Counted from the first letter of the stretch, positions 42,283 through 52,133 are shown. The stretch is 64,000 nt of DNA from CAADGU01 sp964467705 (GCA_964467705.1 CAYXUZ010000009.1:17258-81257), one strand, 5' to 3'. The notes: generated from the letters alone by a model not told the origin. Made by a program: numbers and translations.

Positions 42283-43174
42283 CCATCCCTCGTTCCGAAC
42301 CAACCAGGTTTAATACCCCAATGATGACCAGGCCAATAATCAGATAAGTAAAAAGCAATAACGCTGCCGCCATACCAAAATCAAAAAAGTCAAACGCCAA
42401 TTCATATAATAACAGCGGCACAAATGTCGTGGCGTAGTATGGCCCGCCATACGTCAGTACAAAAGATGGCGTAAAAGTGCTTTGCAGGCTAATGACCATA
42501 TCCCGAAAGGTCAACAGCAGCAGCCAGGGCATAATTAACGGAAACGTAATACGCCAGAACGATTGCCACACTGTGGCCCCATCTACACGTGCCGCTTCAA
42601 AATAAGCGCGGGGGATGGTGCGTAAACCGGTTAACAAGATAACAAACCCTTCGCCAATTGTGAACAGAGATAGCAGAACAATGGATAACCGCGCTGTAAA
42701 TGGATCGGTCAACCAGGCCGGTCCTTGCAAACCCAAACTACCTAGCACCATATTAAGCGGCCCATATACGGGATTGAGGAGCCATAACCAGATGAGAGCA
42801 TAGGCCACTTCAGGAATGACAGTGGGCAGATAAACGGCCGCACGATGTAACCCAAACCACCGCCGCTCTGATTGCAGCAACAAAGCCAGTAACAGTGCCC
42901 CTAATAAGCGCAATGGCACTGCCAGCGCCAGATAAAAAATGGTATTGCGCAGTGAAATGCGCACATATTCTGAATTGAGCAGCCGGACAAAGTTGTTCAG
43001 TCCGGCCCAGGTGGGCGTGGCGACGGCATTGTAGTCGGCAAAAGCAATGGAAACGGTAGCCAGCGCCGGCAATATGGTCAATACCAATGCGCCTAACAGA
43101 TAAGGCAAAACAAACAACCGAACTTGCACGTTGTATCGCCGTGGTGACCAACGTCTTAACAGAGATGTGTTCAT
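42272..43174 (-). CDS. ABC sugar permease, MalF-like
   Basis: From ATG 43174 (300 residues); the longer frame from 43261 has no signs of coding before this. Six membrane segments with the EAA loop FEAARVDGATVWQSFWRITF. The first gene of the ABC operon, followed by MalG-like permease and two binding proteins. A minus-strand TATAAT at 43237-43232 lies 58 bases upstream. No LacI-type operator is evident by eye. Confidence 0.92.
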   Translation of the reverse strand: MNTSLLRRWSPRRYNVQVRLFVLPYLLGALVLTILPALATVSIAFADYNAVATPTWAGLNNFVRLLNSEYVRISLRNTIFYLALAVPLRLLGALLLALLLQSERRWFGLHRAAVYLPTVIPEVAYALIWLWLLNPVYGPLNMVLGSLGLQGPAWLTDPFTARLSIVLLSLFTIGEGFVILLTGLRTIPRAYFEAARVDGATVWQSFWRITFPLIMPWLLLLTFRDMVISLQSTFTPSFVLTYGGPYYATTFVPLLLYELAFDFFDFGMAAALLLFTYLIIGLVIIGVLNLVGSERGMDDF

Positions 43175-43231
43175 ATCACAGCAGTGGGGAAAAGGGGGAG
43201 TAGAGATGGTTGATAAGCATGTACATGCCGG

Positions 43232-43237
43232 ATTATA
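43232..43237 (-). promoter_or_regulatory. -10 element upstream of the ABC sugar operon
   Basis: The minus strand reads TATAAT here. Transcription would start near 43225, about 50 bases before the MalF-like ATG. No clear -35. Confidence 0.4.
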
Positions 43238-43263
43238 GGGAATGGATCCTAACGGTGGCAAAA

Positions 43264-43296
43264 GAAGGGGGGTATCTGCTGCCAGATACCCCCTTC
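43264..43296. terminator. Terminator between the ABC operon and giant secreted protein
   Basis: GAAGGGGGGTATCTG pairs with CAGATACCCCCTTC around a short loop. On the minus strand it is followed by TTCTTTT, so it suits the end of the giant-protein transcript; on the plus strand TTCTTTC follows. Confidence 0.7.
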
Positions 43297-43307
43297 TTTC
43301 AAGGCTT

Positions 43308-43334
43308 CAAGAACCAGAATTTAACCGGTTCTTG
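43308..43334. terminator. Second stem-loop after the giant gene
   Basis: CAAGAACC (43308-43315) pairs with GGTTCTTG (43327-43334), 17 bases beyond the stop of the giant gene. Confidence 0.45.
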
Positions 43335-43350
43335 AGATGCCAGCTAAGGA

Positions 43351-46300
43351 TTACGGTTTGAGGAGAATGGGCATGAAGATGGTGTAGGTGGGTAGCGGCG
43401 GGATCACGGCCGTTGTCGTCATATCCGCCGAAGCTGTCGCCCCTGCGTCATGCGTGGAAGTAGCCGTAACTGTGGTGGTGTCCTCGTCACCATCGCCAGC
43501 ACTTGCTGGAATGGTCACATGCACCATCACCGTCCCACTTTCACCCGCGCCCAGCGTAATGCTGCTGTCTGAGAGTGTGGTTGTCCAGGTATGGCCGGCC
43601 GCCGTCAGATCAAAGGTGTCCTCGACATTACCGGTGTTGGTAATGGTCATGGTGTACATAACCATCTCACCCGGTTCACCCGAAGCAGCCATGTCACCGG
43701 ACATCGCCAGACCATATTCAGGCTCAACCACGTGCATAATGACCGTCAAAGGATCAACATTGTTCTCAAAAGTACCATCAATCCGCAATTCGGCCGTGTA
43801 AGTGCCGGTTTGCGTCAGTACAGTTGTGTCGAAAATCAGGTCAACATCCACAAACTCTCCCACATTCAGACTGCCACTGCTTGGATCTTCGCTCAACCAG
43901 GGCGCATCAACACCACCCGGAAGCAGCTGAATAGCCAGTTCTGTGGCCCCGTCAAAGTTCCAACCGCTGCCAGGTACACTGGTAGACCACGCCGAACCGG
44001 TAAGACCGTTGCCAACGGTATCGGGATTACCCGTCTCCCAGAAGAAGTTCTCGCTAGAGCCAATGGTTTCATTGTAGATTTCAACCCAGTAGTTGCCAGG
44101 CCCTAAAGTGACCGGTGTATCTAGCGTCAATGTGTGCATCCATTCGTGAACTCCGAAGAGGACAACACCTGTTTGCACACGTTCATATGGCACATTGGAC
44201 TCTGTTGATATGGCCGTACCCGGGAATCCACCAGAATCTTCGTGGAAGATAACGGTGAGCAGGTCAGGGTCAATCGGCACATCGCCAGGGAAGTAACCCG
44301 TCCAGAAGATAATCTGGCCGATTGTCTCTGAGGATGCCAAGGAGAAGTTATCTGCAATTGATTGAGCGCCAGTACCACAGAGACCACAATCAGAATCACT
44401 GAACAGGCCATTCACCTGATTGGGTTGTTGGTCGAGCAGAATATCCCCACTTGAAGCCATAGAGTTGATTACACGATTTGCATCGGTGACTTCTCTATCC
44501 ATAACCTGTTGCAGACTCATGGCCGGGAAGTTAGTCACGGCCGGTGGCACAAAGGTTGGCACACCATCTTGATTATCAGTTAAGGGCTGCAAAGGTGAGC
44601 CGGTTTCCAGGTCACTTAACTCAAAGTCAAAGGCAATGGTGCCGATATTGGAAAGCTCAAGCGTATCAACATACGTTTCACCCATGACCACAGTGACTTC
44701 AAAGCTACCAGGATCAACTTCCAGGAGAGCAGCGATAGGCGTGAGGGCGAAATCTGTAGTGACAGTGACGCCTTGCACGGCCGTGACCGTAGCTGTCTGG
44801 CTGAAGTACCCATTTGCCGACACGGTAAAGTCATAATTACCGGCTGGAACTGCCAGCGCATAACTGCTGCCATCAAACGTGACGTTGAAACCACCCGTGT
44901 TGGTGATATTGACACTGGCATCCACCGGGTCACCAGTCACGGAATCTGTAATGTCCCCATTCAGGAAGCCACAAGTGGGGCAGCTCAGATGCATGGTCAA
45001 TGGCATGGTGGGTACCACATTGACAAAGTTGCCAGAGAAGCTCAACTGCGCTGTGAATTCACCAACCTGGTACATAGAGCGGGCATCAAAGACAACATCG
45101 AAAGTGCCGCTGCCGCCTGGTGGTACGGTGCCACTGTCGGGCACAGCATAAGCCCAACCACCACCACCAGAGCCAAGTTCTGTACCCAGCCAGGGCAGTT
45201 GAACCAGCACACCAGGGTCAGTGGAGCCTAACACGCCAACCAGCGTTGTGTTACCCGTCGTGAGGTCTGCAATGCGCAGTTCTGGTTGGAACGTACCATT
45301 GTTGAACGCGGCCAGGTAAATCTGGTCGGTGGTAGCGTCATAGCCCATGCCCTGGCCAAAGTTGGCATCGAAGCCGATGGAACCAATAACGGTACCGACG
45401 GCCGTGCCCTTGTCTATACTCAGCAGCGTGTCATTGACGATGTCGTACCCATAGAGGTCGCCCGCACCGTCAATGGCAATGCCGATGGTGCAGGGGGAGT
45501 TGGTAATCGTGCCCACCTGAGTGGCCGTACCGCTGCCCATGTCCAGGGTGTAGAGAATCGAGGTGCTGATGTCACAACTTGACAGATAGACATCACCCGA
45601 TGTTGGGTCGAGGGCCATGCCGGTGTAGCTCTGTGCGCCACTGGGCGGGGTCACAGGCGTAGTGCCGATTTCTGTCCCTGTCGCCAGGTCTAGCTGGTGC
45701 ATGATGTTGGCATCAATCACATACGAATACCCATCTACCACTTCACCTGCACCAGGGAAGTCGGTGATGGAGAAAGCTGCGACATTGGGCAAGGTTTCTG
45801 GCACATCCAGGTCGAAGGCGGTGTAGAAGCCGTTGGCGGCATCAACCGCGTAGGCGGTGTTGCCGTAGGGCACACGCACGACCGGGGCATCGCTGGCCGC
45901 CACTGCTTCGCCGTCTGCCGGGGCTAAGCCAATGGAAGGTGCATAGTTGCCCAGGGGGAAACGGCCGTTGCTGGCGGGCACAGATACCGGCTCTACATGC
46001 GGCCGAATCATCAGCGTCGGGCCACCCCAACCACCGATATTCACACTGAATTCCAGGTCAACATATCCGCTGTTGGTGACGGTGACAGTGTTGGTAACAA
46101 TGTCACCAATCTCCATGAACTCCTCAATCTCAGATGGGCTGTAGGAGAGGATAGCGATGGCCGGATCGAGGGCGAAGTCAACAGTGGTAGTGACACCTTG
46201 CGTAACAACGGCCGTGTCCGTTTCACCTACATACCCGGTCGCCTCAACCGTCAGGTTATAGGTTCCAGGCGGGACAGCCACCGCGTAGCTACTGCCATCC

Positions 46301-49300
46301 AACGTGACGTTGAAACCACCCGTGTTGGTGATATTGACACTGGCATCCACCGGGTCACCAGTCACGGAATCTGTAATGTCCCCATTCAGGAAGCCACAAG
46401 TGGGGCAGCTCAGATGCATGGTCAATGGCATGGTGGGTACCACATTGACAAAGTTGCCAGAGAAGCTCAACTGCGCTGTGAATTCACCAACCTGGTACAT
46501 AGAGCGGGCATCAAAGACAACATCGAAAGTGCCGCTGCCGCCTGGTGGTACGGTGCCACTGTCGGGCACAGCATAAGCCCAACCACCACCACCAGAGCCA
46601 AGTTCTGTACCCAGCCAGGGCAGTTGAACCAGCACACCAGGGTCAGTGGAGCCTAACACGCCAACCAGCGTTGTGTTACCCGTCGTGAGGTCTGCAATGC
46701 GCAGTTCTGGTTGGAACGTACCATTGTTGAACGCGGCCAGGTAAATCTGGTCGGTGGTAGCGTCATAGCCCATGCCCTGGCCAAAGTTGGCATCGAAGCC
46801 GATGGAACCAATAACGGTACCGACGGCCGTGCCCTTGTCTATACTCAGCAGCGTGTCATTGACGATGTCGTACCCATAGAGGTCGCCCGCACCGTCAATG
46901 GCAATGCCGATGGTGCAGGGGGAGTTGGTAATCGTGCCCACCTGAGTGGCCGTACCGCTGCCCATGTCCAGGGTGTAGAGAATCGAGGTGCTGATGTCAC
47001 AACTTGACAGATAGACATCACCCGATGTTGGGTCGAGGGCCATGCCGGTGTAGCTCTGTGCGCCACTGGGCGGGGTCACAGGCGTAGTGCCGATTTCTGT
47101 CCCTGTCGCCAGGTCTAGCTGGTGCATGATGTTGGCATCAATCACATACGAATACCCATCTACCACTTCACCTGCACCAGGGAAGTCGGTGATGGAGAAA
47201 GCTGCGACATTGGGCAAGGTTTCTGGCACATCCAGGTCGAAGGCGGTGTAGAAGCCGTTGGCGGCATCAACCGCGTAGGCGGTGTTGCCGTAGGGCACAC
47301 GCACGACCGGGGCATCGCTGGCCGCCACTGCTTCGCCGTCTGCCGGGGCTAAGCCAATGGAAGGTGCATAGTTGCCCAGGGGGAAACGGCCGTTGCTGGC
47401 GGGCACAGATACCGGCTCTACATGCGGCCGAATCATCAGACCGCCCGGTCCGGTAAAATCACCGATACGCACTGTAAAGTCCAGCGTGTAAGTGCCCGTA
47501 TTTGTGACGAAGACCGTATTGGTGACGATGTCGCCAATAGACATGGTTTCTTCTATCTCAGACGGGCTGTAGATAAGAGTTGCTGAGGGCAAGACAAAAT
47601 CTTGACTGACCGTATCAGAAACCACAACAGTAACCGTCTCCAGGTCTACGCCATAGTCACTGTTATAGCTGGCCCAATGATCCTGGCTGCCGCCATCGGA
47701 GAAAATGGTATAGAAGCCATCATCTACGTTGGGATCGTCCGGTGTGTCATAGGTGGACACCATTTCGCCGGTTTCATTCTCAACGGTTGCGCCGGTTAAT
47801 GGTGTGTTGGCGCCATCATACACATTACCCACAACCAGACCACCGCCGGGCGTAGGTACGCAGGTGGGTACACTCACATCCACATCATCTATCATCCAAC
47901 CAAAGAAGTTATTAGCGATGCCGTCACCGGAGTCAAAGCGGAAACGTAGCCAGATATTCTGGTTGGCATATGCGGATAGATCATAGGTTTGCTGATACCA
48001 CACACCTTCTGTACCGCCTTGCCCCAGGCCTGACCAGGACGAGCCATCTGTAGATATTTCCACATTGCGGGTGTCAAAACTACAGTTGCCGCCACATTCA
48101 GTTTCTTCAAAGCTCCAGACCTTGAACAACGCACCGGAGGCGGGAATAGCCGCCGGGCTATTCATTGTCAGGCTGCCCTGGGCTACACCGATATCGAAGT
48201 TGCAGATGCCAGCCTGACCAAAGTAGGCGCTTTCTACAGGACTGGGGAAGGGCGCCACCAGGCTGCCACAAGTGTCAGTCTGGCTTTCCTGATGCCAAAG
48301 GCCAGTAGCCGTCCAGTTACCCAGGCCGCTTTCAAAGTCATCGGCAAAGATGGCGCTGCCAGGGGCGCTACCATAACCGGGCGCTGTGCAGCTGACCACA
48401 TTCACGTCCAGGGCAAAGTCTTCTTGCGTGTTAGCAGTTAATGGGCCAACGTCCCGGCTTTCATCCAGATAACCTTCTACCCAGGCAGAAACATCAAATG
48501 TGTACTCAATACCTTCGGGTAAGGAGATGCTATAGGAGCCGGTTTCGGGATCGGTCCAGATGGCGTCACCGGGATAGCCGTCTATATCTATGCGGGCATA
48601 GAGAGGCCAGCCTGTATTTACGTCGGTGACAGTGCCTTCTACCGTGTAATTGGTAGCCAGGTCAAGGACGAAGTTAACGGTGGTTGTCGTGCCGGAAACG
48701 ATGGACACGGCCGTGACCTCTGCTGGTTGATAGCCAAATGCCGAAGCTGTGACCGTATATGTCCCTTCGGAAAGGATAGCGCGATAGTCGCCATTTGCAT
48801 CGGTGACAGCACTGCCGGTGAGAGTAATGCCGTTGGTGGCAAAGATATTGGCATCCTCAATAGGATTACCACTACCCAATTCAGTAACCGTGCCCTCCAA
48901 CGTTCCTGTCGGCCCAATCGCCCCGGTACACTCTGGGATCCTGAAAATGCCTACACGTGTGTTCCAGGCAAAACCAGAGTCATTTGAATCATGATATTCC
49001 GTTGTGTACCAGAAAGTACAGTTATCTACTGGATCAACGGCCATATTGGAGTAGTCACCCCAGCGGTGAATGCCAGTCTGTACGCCCACACCTGTCCACA
49101 TTTCGGCTTCAGCACTCAAAGTACCCAGAGCATCGGTGCGTAGGCGGGTGGCATAACGAATGGACGGAACAACGGAAGATGATGATACGCTGTAACCCAG
49201 AGCGATATTGCCACTACCATCCATGGCAATGCTCCCCATCCAGCGAGAGTCTGTAGTCGGGAATTGCGTTCCCTCTTGGTGGAGGGTGTAGACTCCGGCG

Positions 49301-50559
49301 GCTTTGCGGACTTCGAACCAACGGATACCGGCATGATTGGCGCCATCGGCATCTACGGTGAAATTGCCAACCATAGCCTCATAAGTGCCGAAATTACGAT
49401 ATTGGAAGCGGAACATCGGCCACCAGGCAATATCATCCAACAATTGACCCGTTCCAGGTTGGGCAATACAACCGCCGGCAAAGAAACCACATATGGTGTA
49501 GTTGAACGAGGCAATAGGTAGTTCTTCAGCCAGGGTGAAAGTGGAATTGCCAGGATTCGCCCAGTCTACATCGAATTCATAGATGGCTAAACGTTCCGAT
49601 CCAGCAGGATGCCCTTCTCCGTCTGGGTGATAGAAGGTATAGAAGATACCCGGATCACCAGCGGGGGGTGGCATTTGACCATCAACATCGGCTGGCATCA
49701 TCAAGTTAGCCTGACCGCCAACAGATTGAACCGTGGCTGGATCACCATCAAGCATGGCTTCCCGATCAAAAGCAAAAGCAAAATAAGAATTCGGGAATCC
49801 AGAATTGGTACCCATGAGATAAGCGTCCGGCCAAACACCCAATTTGGGATAGTCCGGGAAGTCCGGCGTGGGGAAGAAGTACAAATAGTAAGCCCCCGTC
49901 GGATCCGCAGTTTGCGAAATGGCAATACACATGCCAAGTGGCCCATCCAACCCAAACTGACTGAGAAGCCATCGGTCAGCCAAATCGTCATAGAGTACGA
50001 TAGGATCACCAAAGTTGTTTGTACATTGTCCACCCAGAGGAGCAAACAGATCGCCTGTAAGGGTGGGAGGGATTAAGGGGTTAGGGGGAACTCCATTATC
50101 TGGATCGCCTTTATCCCAGATACGGAATGAGAAGTTGGTCATTTGAACGTAGTGATTTGGCCCAACGTCTCCAATCGTATCGGGGGGAGTGACTCCAGAT
50201 AAGGAAGGAACGCCTTCAAAAGTTACCAGGGGGTCAGGAGAGAAGCCATCGTTACTGCTTCGGGAAATGAGTGGATCAAGCCCTATGGAGGCGCCTTCGA
50301 CACCAATTCCTTCACCTAACCATTTCATATAAACTTCACGATTGAGCATGGGTTCTTGGGGAGCGGGTTCCAGGTCACGCACTGGCTGGCTGAGTATAGC
50401 AGCAACCGGCTCAGAGGCTTGTACAGTTACCTGCCCGGCCGTTTCGGGGCGGGGGGCCAGGGTCTGAGCCTGAAGACCGCTTTCGGAAATGACAAGCATG
50501 ATGCCTGCCAGGCCCAAGAGCACAAATAGAGTGATGAAAATACGGGACGCTGTTTTCAC
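43351..50559 (-). CDS. Giant secreted protein with carboxypeptidase-regulatory-like and Ig-like repeats
   Basis: Start GTG 50559, seven bases after AAGGAGG; 2,402 residues. A signal peptide is followed by an N-terminal region with FEGVPSLSGVTPPDTIGDVG. Later parts include carboxypeptidase-regulatory-like domains (LEGTVTELGSGNPIEDANIF), a MAM-like block (DDFESGLGNWTATGLW), repeats starting YSPSEIEE with a Hydin/ASPM-like fold, and a C-terminal NEW3-like domain (ITNTGNVEDTFDLTAAG). It ends YTIFMPILLKP. Two copies of a 380-residue block are identical at DNA level (44874-46015 and 46299-47440). Likely surface or matrix protein. Substrate or partner unknown; the block may have been expanded or homogenised by recombination. 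Confidence 0.85.
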   Translation of the reverse strand: MKTASRIFITLFVLLGLAGIMLVISESGLQAQTLAPRPETAGQVTVQASEPVAAILSQPVRDLEPAPQEPMLNREVYMKWLGEGIGVEGASIGLDPLISRSSNDGFSPDPLVTFEGVPSLSGVTPPDTIGDVGPNHYVQMTNFSFRIWDKGDPDNGVPPNPLIPPTLTGDLFAPLGGQCTNNFGDPIVLYDDLADRWLLSQFGLDGPLGMCIAISQTADPTGAYYLYFFPTPDFPDYPKLGVWPDAYLMGTNSGFPNSYFAFAFDREAMLDGDPATVQSVGGQANLMMPADVDGQMPPPAGDPGIFYTFYHPDGEGHPAGSERLAIYEFDVDWANPGNSTFTLAEELPIASFNYTICGFFAGGCIAQPGTGQLLDDIAWWPMFRFQYRNFGTYEAMVGNFTVDADGANHAGIRWFEVRKAAGVYTLHQEGTQFPTTDSRWMGSIAMDGSGNIALGYSVSSSSVVPSIRYATRLRTDALGTLSAEAEMWTGVGVQTGIHRWGDYSNMAVDPVDNCTFWYTTEYHDSNDSGFAWNTRVGIFRIPECTGAIGPTGTLEGTVTELGSGNPIEDANIFATNGITLTGSAVTDANGDYRAILSEGTYTVTASAFGYQPAEVTAVSIVSGTTTTVNFVLDLATNYTVEGTVTDVNTGWPLYARIDIDGYPGDAIWTDPETGSYSISLPEGIEYTFDVSAWVEGYLDESRDVGPLTANTQEDFALDVNVVSCTAPGYGSAPGSAIFADDFESGLGNWTATGLWHQESQTDTCGSLVAPFPSPVESAYFGQAGICNFDIGVAQGSLTMNSPAAIPASGALFKVWSFEETECGGNCSFDTRNVEISTDGSSWSGLGQGGTEGVWYQQTYDLSAYANQNIWLRFRFDSGDGIANNFFGWMIDDVDVSVPTCVPTPGGGLVVGNVYDGANTPLTGATVENETGEMVSTYDTPDDPNVDDGFYTIFSDGGSQDHWASYNSDYGVDLETVTVVVSDTVSQDFVLPSATLIYSPSEIEETMSIGDIVTNTVFVTNTGTYTLDFTVRIGDFTGPGGLMIRPHVEPVSVPASNGRFPLGNYAPSIGLAPADGEAVAASDAPVVRVPYGNTAYAVDAANGFYTAFDLDVPETLPNVAAFSITDFPGAGEVVDGYSYVIDANIMHQLDLATGTEIGTTPVTPPSGAQSYTGMALDPTSGDVYLSSCDISTSILYTLDMGSGTATQVGTITNSPCTIGIAIDGAGDLYGYDIVNDTLLSIDKGTAVGTVIGSIGFDANFGQGMGYDATTDQIYLAAFNNGTFQPELRIADLTTGNTTLVGVLGSTDPGVLVQLPWLGTELGSGGGGWAYAVPDSGTVPPGGSGTFDVVFDARSMYQVGEFTAQLSFSGNFVNVVPTMPLTMHLSCPTCGFLNGDITDSVTGDPVDASVNITNTGGFNVTLDGSSYAVAVPPGTYNLTVEATGYVGETDTAVVTQGVTTTVDFALDPAIAILSYSPSEIEEFMEIGDIVTNTVTVTNSGYVDLEFSVNIGGWGGPTLMIRPHVEPVSVPASNGRFPLGNYAPSIGLAPADGEAVAASDAPVVRVPYGNTAYAVDAANGFYTAFDLDVPETLPNVAAFSITDFPGAGEVVDGYSYVIDANIMHQLDLATGTEIGTTPVTPPSGAQSYTGMALDPTSGDVYLSSCDISTSILYTLDMGSGTATQVGTITNSPCTIGIAIDGAGDLYGYDIVNDTLLSIDKGTAVGTVIGSIGFDANFGQGMGYDATTDQIYLAAFNNGTFQPELRIADLTTGNTTLVGVLGSTDPGVLVQLPWLGTELGSGGGGWAYAVPDSGTVPPGGSGTFDVVFDARSMYQVGEFTAQLSFSGNFVNVVPTMPLTMHLSCPTCGFLNGDITDSVTGDPVDASVNITNTGGFNVTFDGSSYALAVPAGNYDFTVSANGYFSQTATVTAVQGVTVTTDFALTPIAALLEVDPGSFEVTVVMGETYVDTLELSNIGTIAFDFELSDLETGSPLQPLTDNQDGVPTFVPPAVTNFPAMSLQQVMDREVTDANRVINSMASSGDILLDQQPNQVNGLFSDSDCGLCGTGAQSIADNFSLASSETIGQIIFWTGYFPGDVPIDPDLLTVIFHEDSGGFPGTAISTESNVPYERVQTGVVLFGVHEWMHTLTLDTPVTLGPGNYWVEIYNETIGSSENFFWETGNPDTVGNGLTGSAWSTSVPGSGWNFDGATELAIQLLPGGVDAPWLSEDPSSGSLNVGEFVDVDLIFDTTVLTQTGTYTAELRIDGTFENNVDPLTVIMHVVEPEYGLAMSGDMAASGEPGEMVMYTMTITNTGNVEDTFDLTAAGHTWTTTLSDSSITLGAGESGTVMVHVTIPASAGDGDEDTTTVTATSTHDAGATASADMTTTAVIPPLPTYTIFMPILLKP
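44874..46015 (-). repeat. Internal duplication, copy B (1.14 kb)
   Basis: This stretch is repeated at 46299-47440 with an offset of 1,425 bases. Comparing the translated shadows and several stretches of the DNA shows no difference. Flanking sequences on both sides are similar but clearly diverged. Confidence 0.9.
46299..47440 (-). repeat. Internal duplication, copy A (1.14 kb)
   Basis: The partner of 44874-46015. It encodes the same 380 residues, from LMIRPHVEPVSVPASNGRF to TNTGGFNVT. It comes first in the protein because the gene is on the minus strand. Confidence 0.9.
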
Positions 50560-50885
50560 TTGTATTCCTCCTTCAGCAACCTGCGCAAGAGAGATGCAGA
50601 GGTTGAGTCCCAAATTAGTAAAGCGGATGCTGCCAACAATGGCAGCATAGATATCAGAATTTCCAACTCATTTTACTTCTTGTCGTTAACCTCCTTTTCC
50701 AAACCAAAACAAGGCAGACAGATAGCGACTTCACACTCACTATGCTGTATGGGGCTTGTTTTACAATACGTTTACCTGGCTCCCAAGCCCGTTTTAGACT
50801 ACAAACAGGCTACACAATATACTTTATGAGTATGGCCTAATTTTCTCACTTGTTATTTTATTTGGCAAATGGCATGGCTATGGAG
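50560..50885 (-). promoter_or_regulatory. Upstream region of the giant secreted protein gene
   Basis: A 326-base gap without a convincing gene. It is AT-rich and has no ACGGCCGT copy. The inverted repeat ATGCTGCC/GGCAGCAT (50627-50634 with 50641-50648, six-base loop) lies about 70 bases before the start codon and could be a leader hairpin. TATATT- and TAAAGT-like words occur near 50815-50825 on the minus strand, without a good -35. I see no riboswitch that I can name. Confidence 0.35.
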
Positions 50886-50922
50886 AAGGCGACGGGGCAA
50901 GAGAATGTCCCCCCGTCGCCTT
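50886..50922. terminator. Stem-loop after the baeRF gene
   Basis: AAGGCGACGGGG (50886-50897) is the exact reverse complement of CCCCGTCGCCTT (50911-50922). It lies seven bases after the baeRF stop codon. No long T tract. Confidence 0.6.
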
Positions 50923-50928
50923 ACACTC

Positions 50929-52032
50929 TTAGTAGCGTAGGAGGGCGCCTATACGGCCGTACTCCTCTAATTTGAGATTATCCCGAATGACTTCGACATG
51001 ACCACCACTGTCCATAGTGACGGCACAGGCGGCATCTACGACGTCGCTGACGGCCGTCAACTCGTCAGCACTCAAAGGGCTTTTGGTTAAATTGGCAACC
51101 AGAAAGCCGGATGTCTCATCCACATAGCCAGGAAAGCGGTAGCCATCGCTGATGATCAAGGTTTGTACACGCCGTTCACCAACGGCCTGGAGGGTATCAT
51201 CCAGACCAGCTACGGCCGTGCCCCCCCGCGCTAACGTCGAAACCCAGGTATCCACCAGTTTTTCTTCTCTTTCGGCATTCGCTTCCTGCAACAATCGCAA
51301 AGAGTGCTTGCGTACATCACGTTCGCCGGTATTCATATCCATGGCAAAGGTTCCGGCAATACAGCTTTGCAACTGTTTGGGCAATAACTCACGGAACTCA
51401 GCTACTGTTTCCGATGTGCCCGCCAGGAAAAGCCGGCGGATGGGTTTTCCCTGGAAGAAGTGGGCGGCGGCAACGGCCGTTTCCCGCAAATTACGGTGTG
51501 CCACTTCTTCCTCATGGCGACTGCCACCCACGCCGCCACGCATCCCAACAGCAGAGGATCCCAACCCTTGCTTGAGCTTATGGACTTCTTCGCCCATAAC
51601 CCCATCTACCGCTTGCAGCTCTCCCAGATGGTATTCAAAGAAACGTCCACCTACTCGATCTACCAGGATGACGCCGTAATGCGCGTAGAAGTCAACCAGA
51701 TGCGCCAGTGGTTTAACATATGGTTTGTGCCCTACGCGCACTCGGTTACGAAAGGCAACGGCCGTGGGAAAAGCCCGAAAAAATTCGCCATCATGACCAC
51801 TGAACACGGCCACGCCTGGCGTAGACCAGTCATAGCCCAAATCCAGGTATTGTTCAATGGCCACTGCCGCCTTTTCGTGGTCCACATCGGCCTCGCGCAT
51901 CATGCTTTTAACCTGATGTTTGATGGTTTCTGTATTTTCACGCGCCGTATCTGAATCCAGATAAAGGCTAATGACATCGCCATTTTTGGATTGATAGGCT
52001 AATAACTCTTGCAACTCCTCTTGGGTTATCAT
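50929..52032 (-). CDS. Vms1/eRF1-like protein (baeRF family)
   Basis: A 367-residue protein behind GGAGGT. An N-terminal domain (ISLYLDSDTARENTETIKHQ) leads to HYGVILVDRVGGRFFEYHLGE, an eRF1/Pelota-like domain-2 core. The Gly/Arg-rich loop GMRGGVGGSRHEEEVAHRN occupies the position of the eRF1 catalytic GGQ-type loop. A domain-3-like alpha/beta region ends it (RVQTLIISDGYRFPGYVD). This is the layout of bacterial archaeo-eukaryotic release-factor homologues (baeRF/VLRF1), suggested to release nascent chains on stalled ribosomes. Whether this member hydrolyses peptidyl-tRNA is unknown. Confidence 0.75.
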   Translation of the reverse strand: MITQEELQELLAYQSKNGDVISLYLDSDTARENTETIKHQVKSMMREADVDHEKAAVAIEQYLDLGYDWSTPGVAVFSGHDGEFFRAFPTAVAFRNRVRVGHKPYVKPLAHLVDFYAHYGVILVDRVGGRFFEYHLGELQAVDGVMGEEVHKLKQGLGSSAVGMRGGVGGSRHEEEVAHRNLRETAVAAAHFFQGKPIRRLFLAGTSETVAEFRELLPKQLQSCIAGTFAMDMNTGERDVRKHSLRLLQEANAEREEKLVDTWVSTLARGGTAVAGLDDTLQAVGERRVQTLIISDGYRFPGYVDETSGFLVANLTKSPLSADELTAVSDVVDAACAVTMDSGGHVEVIRDNLKLEEYGRIGALLRY

Positions 52033-52133
52033 GGTACCTCCTACAATACCACTATGGTCTGGTTGAATGTGAGCAGCAGTGACTTGATAAAAAGACGAAA
52101 TCCGCAGTCCGCAATCTGATTACGACTGACGGT

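Noticed and set aside
44879..47352. Pairs of identical short plus-strand frames
   Set aside because: They arise only because the giant minus-strand gene contains a duplicated block.
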